A DNA stretch of 64,000 nt from Dickeya undicola (GTDB lineage: Bacteria > Pseudomonadota > Gammaproteobacteria > Enterobacterales > Enterobacteriaceae). This document shows positions 17,604 through 25,747 of the stretch, piece by piece (within the stretch, counting starts at the first letter, position 1; each line of letters opens with the position of its first letter). Where the stretch lies: contig NZ_JSYG01000004.1 in NCBI RefSeq assembly GCF_000784735.1, positions 434,001 to 498,000 of the forward strand. Reading direction: 5' to 3'. The position numbers were made by a program, and so were the translations under genes. The notes under the pieces are model-generated. The model was not told the DNA's origin. It did no database searches and saw only the letters and a program-made list of their open reading frames with translations.

Positions 17604-17617
17604 CTTGTCTATACAAG
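17604..17617. promoter_or_regulatory. HutC operator, orphan
   Basis: CTTGTCTATACAAG, identical over 14 bp to the hutI operator at 31209-31222. No intact gene starts next to it: leftward lies only the remnant at 17384-17566, rightward only the 3' side of the convergent YkgJ-family gene. Confidence 0.7.
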
Positions 17618-17801
17618 CAAGGGTCATGCCAGCCCAGCGAAACGGGCGAAGGAGCGGGAAAAACAGCGCAAACAGGCTGCGGGATGGGCCTCAACGCGAA
17701 GGAAGAACAGCAAGGCTGCCCCATAACGGTGCGCCCTGCCCTGTTTTAGTCATGCACGCGGTATTGCGCTGTTTGAGGCTGTTCGCAAATCAATTTCAGT
17801 A

Positions 17802-18566
17802 TCAGGCGGCATTCAAACCGATAAATCCATAATACTGCGATGGCCCGGTGATGGCCTGTGCACCAGCCTGCTGTAACGACGCCAGCACATTTTCGCCGGA
17901 AACATGGAACTGCCATACCCGGCTGACCGCGGCTTCGGCATGTTCCTGAGCGGTGAATTGCCCGGCTAGCTCCAGCGCGGAGGTAAAGGCGCTCATCTCC
18001 GGCAGATAGGCGGTGAAACCATCCCCTTTTAATGCACTGGTGGTAATCCCCAACCAGTTACAGATCGAGGCTTTGATATTGATCTCTTCACGGTCCGCCT
18101 GACGGGAGCGTTCGATCAGCGCCTGCGTCTCGCGGTCCACCAACCGATCAGAGGCAATCAGCACATCACCCTGCAACCAGGCCTCCGGCGGGCAGTCTTT
18201 GCTGGCCTGCCGCAGCGGAATATGTGGGTTGATCTCCATCGGGTAAATGCGGCATACCAGCGGCCGCCTGTCATAAATCTGGCAACGCAAATCCCCATCC
18301 AGATGACGGCAGGAATCCGGGTTGTACGCCGCAAACGTGATCGCAATAAACGCCCGAGTTTCGCCGCTTACCACGTCACAGGAGCGCGACTGGGCATGTT
18401 GACGCTGTTCCGGCAGAATACCGATGCCATTGTGCAAAAAGCCTTCGGCCAGAATGATGATTTGCCCACCATCCTGCGCCCACTCACGCACTTCTGCCAG
18501 TGTCAGAGGGACATGATGCCCCATGCAGCACTTGCCGCACCCCACACAGGAAAACGATGTATCCAT
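17802..18566 (-). CDS. YkgJ family cysteine-cluster protein
   Basis: 254 residues. The N-terminal CVGCGKCCMGHHVPL and the later SCRHLDGDLRCQIYDRRPLVCRIYP supply the cysteine pattern of the YkgJ / UPF0153 family, thought to bind zinc or an iron-sulfur cluster; its function is unsettled. The C-terminal 100 residues (LEMSAFTSALELAG-like helices) are beyond the core domain. AAGGG lies 9 nt before the start. It sits between hutHU and hutC, but no HutC operator is seen directly in front of it. Confidence 0.8.
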   Translation of the reverse strand: MDTSFSCVGCGKCCMGHHVPLTLAEVREWAQDGGQIIILAEGFLHNGIGILPEQRQHAQSRSCDVVSGETRAFIAITFAAYNPDSCRHLDGDLRCQIYDRRPLVCRIYPMEINPHIPLRQASKDCPPEAWLQGDVLIASDRLVDRETQALIERSRQADREEINIKASICNWLGITTSALKGDGFTAYLPEMSAFTSALELAGQFTAQEHAEAAVSRVWQFHVSGENVLASLQQAGAQAITGPSQYYGFIGLNAA

Positions 18567-18963
18567 TGATAATGACCCTTAATTAACGCCTACGAGCACA
18601 GAAAGGAAGAAACCTGATGGAAGCCGTTTCAATGAGCGGGTGAAACCGATGAACACGTCTTCTCCGGTGAAGATCGGACGTCACCACCAAAGATCAGGAT
18701 TTCGTAAAGATATCGTCAGTTTAATGTTAAGGATCGATATTTTGATAAATTTACAAAGTGTGGGGAAATAGCGTGTAGCCCAGGCGATTACTGGCCTGAG
18801 CCTTATTTGTTGGCTTGCAAGAGGATCAGGCAATCCGGTGATTGACGGCCTGTAAAATGAAAAAGAGTAACGCCGCGCCGAGCCAGAGCCAGAGCCAGAG
18901 CCATCATGGAAAACGCCTGATGGCCGTTTCCCGTCAGTCGTTTTGCGGTCGAAGAGAACCGGT
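18567..18963. other. Intergenic region between YkgJ-family gene and hutC
   Basis: No credible gene. Contains a microsatellite of four AGAGCC-type hexamers (18880-18903) and ends in the HutC operator. The first 100 bp should hold the promoter of the leftward YkgJ-family gene. Confidence 0.4.
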
Positions 18964-18973
18964 TGTCTATACA
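18964..18973. promoter_or_regulatory. HutC operator in front of hutC
   Basis: TGTCTATACA, 56 nt before the preferred hutC start codon. Indicates autoregulation. Confidence 0.7.
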
Positions 18974-19028
18974 GGACTGGTCGTTATTCGCTACACTGCG
19001 CTCATTTGTTGCCTTTGAGGATGACGCC

Positions 19029-19778
19029 TTGACCGACCTGCAAACCGCTTCCCAACTTGCCGCCGCCATGAGTGATACCCCTGCGCCGATCTACCAGCGG
19101 GTAAAACAGGCGATCATTAGCCAGATTCGCAGCGGTGTCTGGCAATCGCATCAGCGGGTGCCGTCGGAAAGCGAACTGGTGAATGAACTGGGCGTCAGCC
19201 GTATGACCATCAACCGAGCGTTGCGGGAACTGACCAGCGAAGGATTTTTGGTACGGATGCAAGGCGTAGGCACATTTGTGGCGGAGCAGAAGGCGCATAC
19301 CGCCATGTTGGAAGTACACAACATCGCCGATGAAATCGCCGCCCGAGGTCATCGTCATAGCAGCCGGGTACTGGTGCTGGAAACCCTTAGCGCCGATGGC
19401 GATCAGGCCGCGCAACTGGATATCGCCCTCGGCCAGCCACTGTTTCACTCACAGATCGTGCATTACGAAAACGACATCCCCGTGCAGTTGGAGATCCGTT
19501 ACGTCAACCCGCAGGTGGCTCCAGACTATCTACAGCAGGATTTCACCCGCGATACACCGCACAGCTACCTGAGCCGCGTGGCACCGTTGACCGCGGGCGA
19601 ACACCGGGTGGAAGCCGTCGCCGCCGAACCGCATCAGCGCGACCTGCTGACGCTGGGCGAACAGGAACCGTGCTTGCTGATCCGTCGCCGCACCTGGCAC
19701 GGCTCGCGGGTCGTCACCGCCGCGCGTCTGTTTTATCCCGGCTCCCGCTATCAGCTATTCGGCCGCTTTGGCGGCTAG
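19029..19778 (+). CDS. hutC: Histidine utilisation repressor HutC (GntR/HutC family)
   Basis: Transcription factor whose DNA binding is relieved by urocanate in related bacteria. About 249 residues: an N-terminal GntR winged helix (YQRVKQAIISQIRSGVW; PSESELVNELGVSRMTINRAL; VRMQGVGTFVAE) and a C-terminal UTRA effector domain ending in ARLFYPGSRYQLFGRF. The start is uncertain: TTG at 19029 has GAGG 8 nt upstream and gives the family's usual length; ATG at 19068 has no ribosome site; a start at 18963 would lie inside the operator. Confidence 0.9.
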   Translation: MTDLQTASQLAAAMSDTPAPIYQRVKQAIISQIRSGVWQSHQRVPSESELVNELGVSRMTINRALRELTSEGFLVRMQGVGTFVAEQKAHTAMLEVHNIADEIAARGHRHSSRVLVLETLSADGDQAAQLDIALGQPLFHSQIVHYENDIPVQLEIRYVNPQVAPDYLQQDFTRDTPHSYLSRVAPLTAGEHRVEAVAAEPHQRDLLTLGEQEPCLLIRRRTWHGSRVVTAARLFYPGSRYQLFGRFGG

Positions 19779-19831
19779 CCAACACGCCCTGATGGTTTGA
19801 ATCGTGGTAACTCACCGATGAGAAAGACAAA

Positions 19832-19877
19832 AACCTGATTTTCACTATGCCGCTACCAGCAGGGTGAAAATCAGGTT
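19832..19877 (-). terminator. Long inverted repeat after hutC
   Basis: Perfect 14-bp stem AACCTGATTTTCAC/GTGAAAATCAGGTT around an 18-nt loop. On the minus strand it is followed by TTTTTG, a terminator shape; on the plus strand no T-run follows. It may stop hutC read-through weakly and leftward transcription well. Confidence 0.5.
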
Positions 19878-20064
19878 CTGCAAGACATGCCTTGCTCAAC
19901 ACATGTGATGTTCAACAAATGTCATGATCAACGATTGATAATCAGAAAAGCGGGCGGAGTCAGCCATGTTGTATCACAAGGGGAGACAAGTTCCACAGCA
20001 GTGCCAAAACCACCCGCGTTTATTCGGTTACGCGTTATTATTGCAAATGATTTTATACCCTAAA

Positions 20065-20160
20065 TATACCCGTCATACTTCAAGTTGCCGGTGTGAGGGC
20101 CAACGCTTCGCGTTGTTCAAAACGCAATACGTTTTGTCCTGCAACTTGAGCTATTCGCGT
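20065..20160. repeat. Dispersed palindromic repeat (family A)
   Basis: Begins TATACCCGTCATACTTCAAG and ends CTGCAACTTGAGCTATTCG. The interior is the reverse complement of the copy at 47134 (shared AACGCTTCGCGTTGTTCAAA and AAACGCAATACGTTTTGTCC), so these two are the same subtype in opposite orientation. Lies in the 630-bp gap between hutC and the EIIC gene; the rest of that gap (20160-20408) is AT-rich promoter sequence. Confidence 0.75.
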
Positions 20161-20408
20161 CCTTAACCATCATTTTACTTAACATCGCGAATTATATTGG
20201 TTAACATGAAACAAATAAAACCATTAACTCCAGAGCACCGACCGACGGTAAAGAAAGAAAAATAATAAATCAATAAAATAATAATTAAGCGCATAAAAAT
20301 CATTTAATTCTTTTTATTTATTCATCAATGTGATCACTGATCAACTTTCACTAACATGAACGCAGTTACTTTACCCCGGTCAAAAGATTATGAATAAAGG
20401 GGTATGCT

Positions 20409-21725
20409 GTGCTTAAGTTTATTATCGAGCTATTAAAAGACGCCGCCATATTGGTGAGTCTTTTTACTATGCTGGGAAATATCATTCAAAAGAAGAATAT
20501 TAACGATATTATTACATCAACCATCAAGACCTACCTTGGTTTTGTCATTCTTTTTGCCAGTGCCAATCTGCTTATTTCTCCGTCACTGAATAATTTTTCA
20601 AAAATATTCCTGACCGCTTTTCACGTTCAGGGTATTGTGCCTAACAACGAAGTGGTTATTGTTGTCGCGATGGAAAAGCTGGGTCAGATCTATTCTTCAG
20701 CGATTGCCGCCGGGCTTATTGGTGCGATGCTTTTCAATATTGTTTTGGCTAAAATTACGCCATTGAAATATATCGTCCTGTCCGGGCATCATGTTTTCTT
20801 TATGGTGAGCTGCCTGACGATCATCGCCATGCTGCACGGCATTTCTGTTTCTAACTCCGCTATCCTGGCGACCATTATTACCGGGATATGGTGTGTTATT
20901 TCTCCAGCCCTGCTGGTGCGTTATTGCCGCCAAATTGATAATTGCGATGCATTGAGACAATCCGGCGATTTCTCTATCGGCCAGTTCGGTTCCACCAGTT
21001 ATATGCTGGCTGGCTGGTTAGGAGAAAAATTGGGCAACAAAGAAAATGATGCAGAAAAACTGGCTATCCCAACCAGTATTGGTTTTTTAAAAGATAAACA
21101 AGTTTCGACTTTCTTTGTGATGCTGCTGTTCTTTGTTATCTCCGCCCTGGTCGCCGGTGCCGATCATGTACAGGTGATCGCCGATGCAGGCAATAAAGAC
21201 CACAGTCATACCAATATTTTTCTGTTCCTGCTGAAACAAGCCGGGCTGTTTGCAGCGGGTGTCTACATGCTGACTCGCGGCGTGCATATGTTTATCGAAG
21301 AGTTGATCCCAGCGTTTAAAGGTATCAGCGATAAAGTCATCAAGAAATCCATCCCGGCGATTGAAATCTATTCGCTGTTTCCCTATTCCAATAATGCGGT
21401 TTTCATCGGTTTTATCTGCTGCACCATCAGCGGCTTCCTGACCATGATTCTGTTGCCGGTATTTGGTTATCCGGCGATGGTGCCTAGCCTGCTGTTTACC
21501 TTTGCCAGCGGCGGCGGCGCGGGCATTATCGGTAACGCCACCGGCGGTATTCGTGGTGCGATCATCGGTGCGGTGGCCTGCGGCATCATCTCCATTGCGG
21601 GGTCTGCATTCATTTTCCAGCCAATCCACGATGCGGGCGTTGATGCACCCACCACCTATTCGACGACCGATTTCACGCTGCTGGGCCTGTCGTTGCACAG
21701 TGCGTTATCGCTGCTGAATCGCTAA
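20409..21725 (+). CDS. PTS ascorbate-type EIIC (UlaA/SgaT family) membrane transporter
   Basis: 438-residue polytopic membrane protein with at least ten hydrophobic segments. Resembles the EIIC of the ascorbate PTS: STIKTYLGFVILFASANLL near the start, SGDFSIGQFGSTSYMLAGWL in the middle, LTRGVHMFIEELIPAFKGIS and a glycine-rich late stretch FASGGGAGIIGNATGG. The start is GTG with AAAGGGG 6-8 nt upstream. No EIIA or EIIB gene is present nearby; a two-component system follows instead. The substrate is unknown. Confidence 0.75.
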   Translation: MLKFIIELLKDAAILVSLFTMLGNIIQKKNINDIITSTIKTYLGFVILFASANLLISPSLNNFSKIFLTAFHVQGIVPNNEVVIVVAMEKLGQIYSSAIAAGLIGAMLFNIVLAKITPLKYIVLSGHHVFFMVSCLTIIAMLHGISVSNSAILATIITGIWCVISPALLVRYCRQIDNCDALRQSGDFSIGQFGSTSYMLAGWLGEKLGNKENDAEKLAIPTSIGFLKDKQVSTFFVMLLFFVISALVAGADHVQVIADAGNKDHSHTNIFLFLLKQAGLFAAGVYMLTRGVHMFIEELIPAFKGISDKVIKKSIPAIEIYSLFPYSNNAVFIGFICCTISGFLTMILLPVFGYPAMVPSLLFTFASGGGAGIIGNATGGIRGAIIGAVACGIISIAGSAFIFQPIHDAGVDAPTTYSTTDFTLLGLSLHSALSLLNR

Positions 21726-21758
21726 AAACAGGCTTGCGATGGTATATTTACCCCGATA

Positions 21759-21780
21759 GCCCCCACCTGGGGGCATTGTG
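21759..21780 (+). terminator. Hairpin between EIIC and sensor kinase genes
   Basis: GCCCCC-ACCT-GGGGGC followed by ATTGTGTTT. It could partly terminate or attenuate transcription between the transporter and the kinase. Confidence 0.5.
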
Positions 21781-21813
21781 TTTACCGTGCAACCATGACT
21801 GACGGAATCCACC

Positions 21814-23427
21814 ATGCCAGAGGCCTTAACCGCCGATAATGGGCCAAGAAGCTTTTATAAGTATCAGATAATACTTTACTATTTCATCACGTCACTGGCC
21901 GTGGTGGTGGTAACCGGCTGCGCCGTTTTTCTCGTTATCAACAACCTGCTCTATCACGATGTGGCGGATAAATCCAAAAATCTGGCGCTGATTATCTCGC
22001 AAGACTCAGCGCTCAAACAGGCGGTCCACCGTCGGGATCTGGTGACGCTGCGTAGCCTGATTGATCAGCGCTACGCCCGCAGCGATGCGGATCTTATTGT
22101 GATTAGCGACCCGGATAACATCCGCCTCTACCATCCCGACCCTGCGCAGGTAAATCTGGCTATCAAGGATATCGGCAATATCACCCTGCTGCGCGCCGGG
22201 AAAAGCTATACCGTCAACAATACCGGCTATTCTGGTGCCACGGTAAAAACGCGCGCACCCTTTATTCTGGATGGAAACTATATCGGCTATGTGTCGGTCG
22301 GGTATACGGAAGCGCACCGTCGGGTGCTGCTGGCGGACTATTTTTCCCCCTTCTTCGGCCTGCTGATTTCCGTATTTATTCTGATCTTGCTGGGCGGTGT
22401 ATTTTCCTACCGCCTGCTGAAAAAACAGATGTCCGGCCTGACGCCGGAAATGATCAACTATAAATATCAGGTGCGCAGAGCCATTCTGCACGCCATTTAC
22501 GATGGCGTGATCGCCGTCAGTCCGGACGGGCGCATTATCGCCATCAACAACGCCGCCAAAAAGATGCTCGCCATCGACCATACTCACGGCCCACTGACCG
22601 GACACCAGATTACCGATTATGTCGTACCCGCCGATTTTTTCTTATCCGCCGAACGTCAGGAGTGCCACGATGTGGATGTCACCTTCAACGGTTCGACGTT
22701 TATCGCCAACCGGGCCATCATCCTCAACCAGCAGGATACGTTTGCCGGTTTCGTGATCAGTCTGCGAGAAAAGACCAATGAAACCCTGATGACCCAACGG
22801 GTCAACCACATTAAACATGAAAGCGAAGAGCTGCGGGTGCTCAGTCACGAGTTCAAAAACCGGCTGGCCATTATCTACGGTTTGATTCAGTTGGGAGAAT
22901 ATGAGCGGGTCAGTCAGTACGTCGCACAAGAAAATGCCCAACAGCAGCAATTTTATGATGCGATCATCCGGTCCTTTCACTGCCCATGCGTTGCCGGGTT
23001 GATTCTCGGCAAGCTGGGGCGTGCAGGCGAACTGGGCATCGACCTGCGTATTGACCCGCTGTCCTATTACACCGGCGCGGACGCACCACTGAGCGCCGAG
23101 GAGATGGCCTGCATCATCGGCAACCTGTTGGATAACGCGCTGGAAGCAACGGTGAAGATGCCCGCCCATACGCAAGCTATCGAGCTGTATCTCAATGACT
23201 GTAGTGATGAAATTGTGTTGTCGGTTCAGGATAATGGTCCTGGCCTCAGCCAGACAGCCGCAGAGACGCTGTTTGTGAAAGGCGCGACCAGTAAAACAGG
23301 CCGTCATCACGGCGTGGGGTTGTATCTGGTGCAGTCACTGGTGCAGAAAGCGCGGGGCGCGTGTCTGGTCGATGCGGCTGACGATAATAACGGCGCGGTT
23401 TTTTCCGTTTATATTCCCAAGAATTAA
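21814..23427 (+). CDS. CitA/DcuS-family sensor histidine kinase
   Basis: 537 residues: one membrane segment near 20-45, a periplasmic PAS-like (PDC) sensor domain to about 178, a second segment near 180-200, a cytoplasmic PAS domain (AIYDGVIAVSPDGRIIAINNAA), then the kinase. The phosphorylation helix LRVLSHEFKNRLAIIYGLIQ is the Spo0B-type helix of the CitA/DcuS family; the ATP site shows IIGNLLDNALEA, VQDNGPGLS and HGVGLYLVQSLV. Such kinases usually sense small carboxylates; the ligand here is unknown. The response regulator follows after 23 bp. Confidence 0.88.
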   Translation: MPEALTADNGPRSFYKYQIILYYFITSLAVVVVTGCAVFLVINNLLYHDVADKSKNLALIISQDSALKQAVHRRDLVTLRSLIDQRYARSDADLIVISDPDNIRLYHPDPAQVNLAIKDIGNITLLRAGKSYTVNNTGYSGATVKTRAPFILDGNYIGYVSVGYTEAHRRVLLADYFSPFFGLLISVFILILLGGVFSYRLLKKQMSGLTPEMINYKYQVRRAILHAIYDGVIAVSPDGRIIAINNAAKKMLAIDHTHGPLTGHQITDYVVPADFFLSAERQECHDVDVTFNGSTFIANRAIILNQQDTFAGFVISLREKTNETLMTQRVNHIKHESEELRVLSHEFKNRLAIIYGLIQLGEYERVSQYVAQENAQQQQFYDAIIRSFHCPCVAGLILGKLGRAGELGIDLRIDPLSYYTGADAPLSAEEMACIIGNLLDNALEATVKMPAHTQAIELYLNDCSDEIVLSVQDNGPGLSQTAAETLFVKGATSKTGRHHGVGLYLVQSLVQKARGACLVDAADDNNGAVFSVYIPKN

Positions 23428-23450
23428 CAAAAAGTTAGAAGATTAACGCT

Positions 23451-24143
23451 ATGGCAAACACGATCAGCGTATTTTTGGTTGAAGATAACCACGACATGGC
23501 TTTCTTTATTGAAAGCTTCGTCAGGAAGCACTCTGAATTCCTGCTATTAGGCAGCGCCGATACCCTTGCCGACGCCCGCATCGCCATCGCCGCCCAAAAA
23601 CCCGACCTCGTGATGCTGGATAACTATCTGCCCGATGGCACGGGGATCGACATGATGAAACATCTGCGTGCCACGCAGCCGGATATCGATGTCATTTTCA
23701 TCACCGCCGCCAACGATATCGATACCATCAAAAGCGCGATACGCCACGGTGCCTGTGACTATCTGGTCAAACCGTTCATGCTGGAACGGTTGGAAGAAGC
23801 GTTAAAAAACTACCTGATGTTCAACCGAAAGGTACACCAGAAATCACACCTGCCGCAGGAAGAGATCGACCGGGTAATACGTCAGTCGCTGCCCGACAGC
23901 ACGCCAGCCGGATTCAACTACCCGAAAGGTATCGATGAGTTGACGCTCAATCAGGTGCGGGCGGCGTTCTCCGGCGAAAACGTGCAGCACACCGCCGACA
24001 GCCTGAGCGACATGATCGGCATCAGCAAGTCCACCGCCCGGCGCTACCTTGAGTACTGCAAGAACATCAAACTGCTGGAAGCACACATTCAGCACGGCAA
24101 CGTCGGCCGCCCTCAGCGCTTTTACCGCCTGACCTTCAACTAA
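23451..24143 (+). CDS. CitB/DcuR-family response regulator
   Basis: 230 residues. Receiver domain with VFLVEDNHDM (acidic pocket near residue 11), phospho-acceptor Asp in VMLDNYLPDGTG near residue 57, ITAANDID and DYLVKPF. The C-terminal half holds a winged-helix output (LSDMIGISKSTARRYLEYC) as in DcuR/DpiA. Partner of the kinase just upstream; the probable target is the EIIC gene or genes near it. Confidence 0.9.
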   Translation: MANTISVFLVEDNHDMAFFIESFVRKHSEFLLLGSADTLADARIAIAAQKPDLVMLDNYLPDGTGIDMMKHLRATQPDIDVIFITAANDIDTIKSAIRHGACDYLVKPFMLERLEEALKNYLMFNRKVHQKSHLPQEEIDRVIRQSLPDSTPAGFNYPKGIDELTLNQVRAAFSGENVQHTADSLSDMIGISKSTARRYLEYCKNIKLLEAHIQHGNVGRPQRFYRLTFN

Positions 24144-24190
24144 CTGGCACCACGCGCCGCTTGCCTGTGAGTCCCCGCTTCCGCTAGTGG

Positions 24191-25738
24191 TTAGGCGCGC
24201 GAGTCTGCCGCCCCATCAGCCTGTTCAGGCTGCGGCTCGTCATCCCAATGAAGATCCTGATGCCGCAGCACCTGCACCGCGCTGGCGATATCCGGTGCCA
24301 GCCAGCGATCGTCCTGCCAGACGGCGACCTGCTGACGCAGCACCTGCCACGCCCGGCGGGTGCCCATGCCAGCATTATCCGGGCCGAGAAAATCCAGCGC
24401 CTGCGCCGCCAGTAAGTATTCGATCGCCAGCACGTGCCAGACGTTTTCGGCCAGCTTCAAGAGTTTGAGTACCGCTGGAGTGCCCATACTGAGGTGATCT
24501 TCCTGCAAGCCGGAGGTGACAAAGTTATCCACCACCGCGGGCTGCGCCAACAGGCGGTTCTCGCCGCAAAGCGAGGCAGCCACATACTGGGCGATCATCA
24601 TGCCGGAATTGACCCCCGGCTGGGCGACCAGAAACGGCGGCAGCCCGCTCACCAGCGGATTGATCAGCCGGTCCAGCCGACGCTCCGCCACCCCCGCCAG
24701 CTCGCATAATGCCAGCGCCAGGCTGTCCGCCGCCAGCGCCACCGCTTCGCCATGCGGGTTCGCCTGCGATACCACCCGCCATTGTTCCGGCGTGCCCAGC
24801 ACCAGCGGGTTATCGGTGGCGGCGTTCAGTTCCATCTCGATGCGCTGCGTCGCCGACGCAAACTGATCGCGGCAAGCGCCGTGAATTTGGGGGATGGAGC
24901 GCAAACTCAGTGCATCCTGCGTGCGAATGCCTTCGCTCTCGGCGATGATCTGGCTTCCGGCCAGCAAGGCGCGCACACGCTGCCCAACCTGCTGAATGCC
25001 TGCGCTCGGTTTTAACGCCAGTACGTCAGGGTCAAACGCCACGATCTGCCCGCGCAGCGCCTCAAAGCTCATCGCGCCGGTTACATCGGCCCAGTCCAGT
25101 TGCCGCGCAGCGTCATCCAGCGCCAGACAGGCCAGCCCGGTCATGCACGGTGTGCCGTTGACCAGCGACAGCCCGTCTTTCGCCCCCAACGTCACCGGCG
25201 TGACACCAATGCGCTGCAACGCGTCCAGCGCGGGCAACACCTGCCCTTGCAGTTCCACCTCGCCGACGCCGATCAGCGCCAGCCCGATGTGCGCCATATG
25301 GGTGAGATAGCCGACCGAGCCCTGCGACGGCACGCACGGCGTCGCCCCCTGATTCAGTAGCGTCAGCAGCGCCTGCACGATAGCCGGTTGAATCCCCGAC
25401 TTGCCGTGACTGTAATTGGCGATCGCCGCGCATAGGATGGCACGGGTCTGCTCGACCGGCAGCCGTGGCCCCACACCGCAGGCGTGGCTCAGCAAGGTAT
25501 TACGCGACAACCGTGACAGGTCTGCCACCGGCAAGGTCACATTGCATAACGCGCCCAGCCCGGTATTCACGCCATAGGCCAGTGTTTCGCTGTCCACAAT
25601 CTGTTCGACGATACGCCGCGACTGCTGCATCCGCTGCCAGGCCGATTCACTCAGGCTCAGGCGTGCGCCGTGGCGCGCCACCTGCACCAGTTCATGCCAG
25701 GCCAGCGGCGTGTCACCCCAGCAAACGTCAGTGTGCAT
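24191..25738 (-). CDS. HutH-like aromatic amino acid lyase paralogue lacking the MIO triad
   Basis: 515 residues, same fold family and length as HutH. Retained: Tyr55 (AYGVNTGLG), His85 (LLSHACGVG), Asn194 (LVNG), Gln274 and Arg280, and QEDH at 411-414. Changed: HutH reads [14 protein letters not shown] whereas this protein reads GSVG-YLTHMAH (140-150), so Ala-Ser-Gly is absent as a clean 3-residue gap, and the Tyr of QDPYSIR is Leu277 in QDALSLR. MIO formation is therefore doubtful. The start has GGAGG 7 nt upstream, 9 bp after the ABC ATPase stop, so it is the last gene of that operon. Substrate and activity are unknown. Confidence 0.85.
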   Translation of the reverse strand: MHTDVCWGDTPLAWHELVQVARHGARLSLSESAWQRMQQSRRIVEQIVDSETLAYGVNTGLGALCNVTLPVADLSRLSRNTLLSHACGVGPRLPVEQTRAILCAAIANYSHGKSGIQPAIVQALLTLLNQGATPCVPSQGSVGYLTHMAHIGLALIGVGEVELQGQVLPALDALQRIGVTPVTLGAKDGLSLVNGTPCMTGLACLALDDAARQLDWADVTGAMSFEALRGQIVAFDPDVLALKPSAGIQQVGQRVRALLAGSQIIAESEGIRTQDALSLRSIPQIHGACRDQFASATQRIEMELNAATDNPLVLGTPEQWRVVSQANPHGEAVALAADSLALALCELAGVAERRLDRLINPLVSGLPPFLVAQPGVNSGMMIAQYVAASLCGENRLLAQPAVVDNFVTSGLQEDHLSMGTPAVLKLLKLAENVWHVLAIEYLLAAQALDFLGPDNAGMGTRRAWQVLRQQVAVWQDDRWLAPDIASAVQVLRHQDLHWDDEPQPEQADGAADSRA

Positions 25739-25747
25739 GTTGCCTCC

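Noticed and set aside
17605-17832. Rightward 75-codon ORF starting inside the orphan HutC operator
   Set aside because: Starts within the operator without a ribosome site; composition is typical of an antisense shadow, and it runs into the 3' end of the YkgJ-family gene.
20330-20352. CRP site upstream of the EIIC gene (TGTGATCACTGATCAAC)
   Set aside because: The second half matches only with a 7-bp spacer and three of five positions.
24191-25738. Frameshift or sequencing error as cause of the missing MIO triad
   Set aside because: The frame and alignment to HutH continue on both sides of a clean 3-codon gap, so no frameshift is present.
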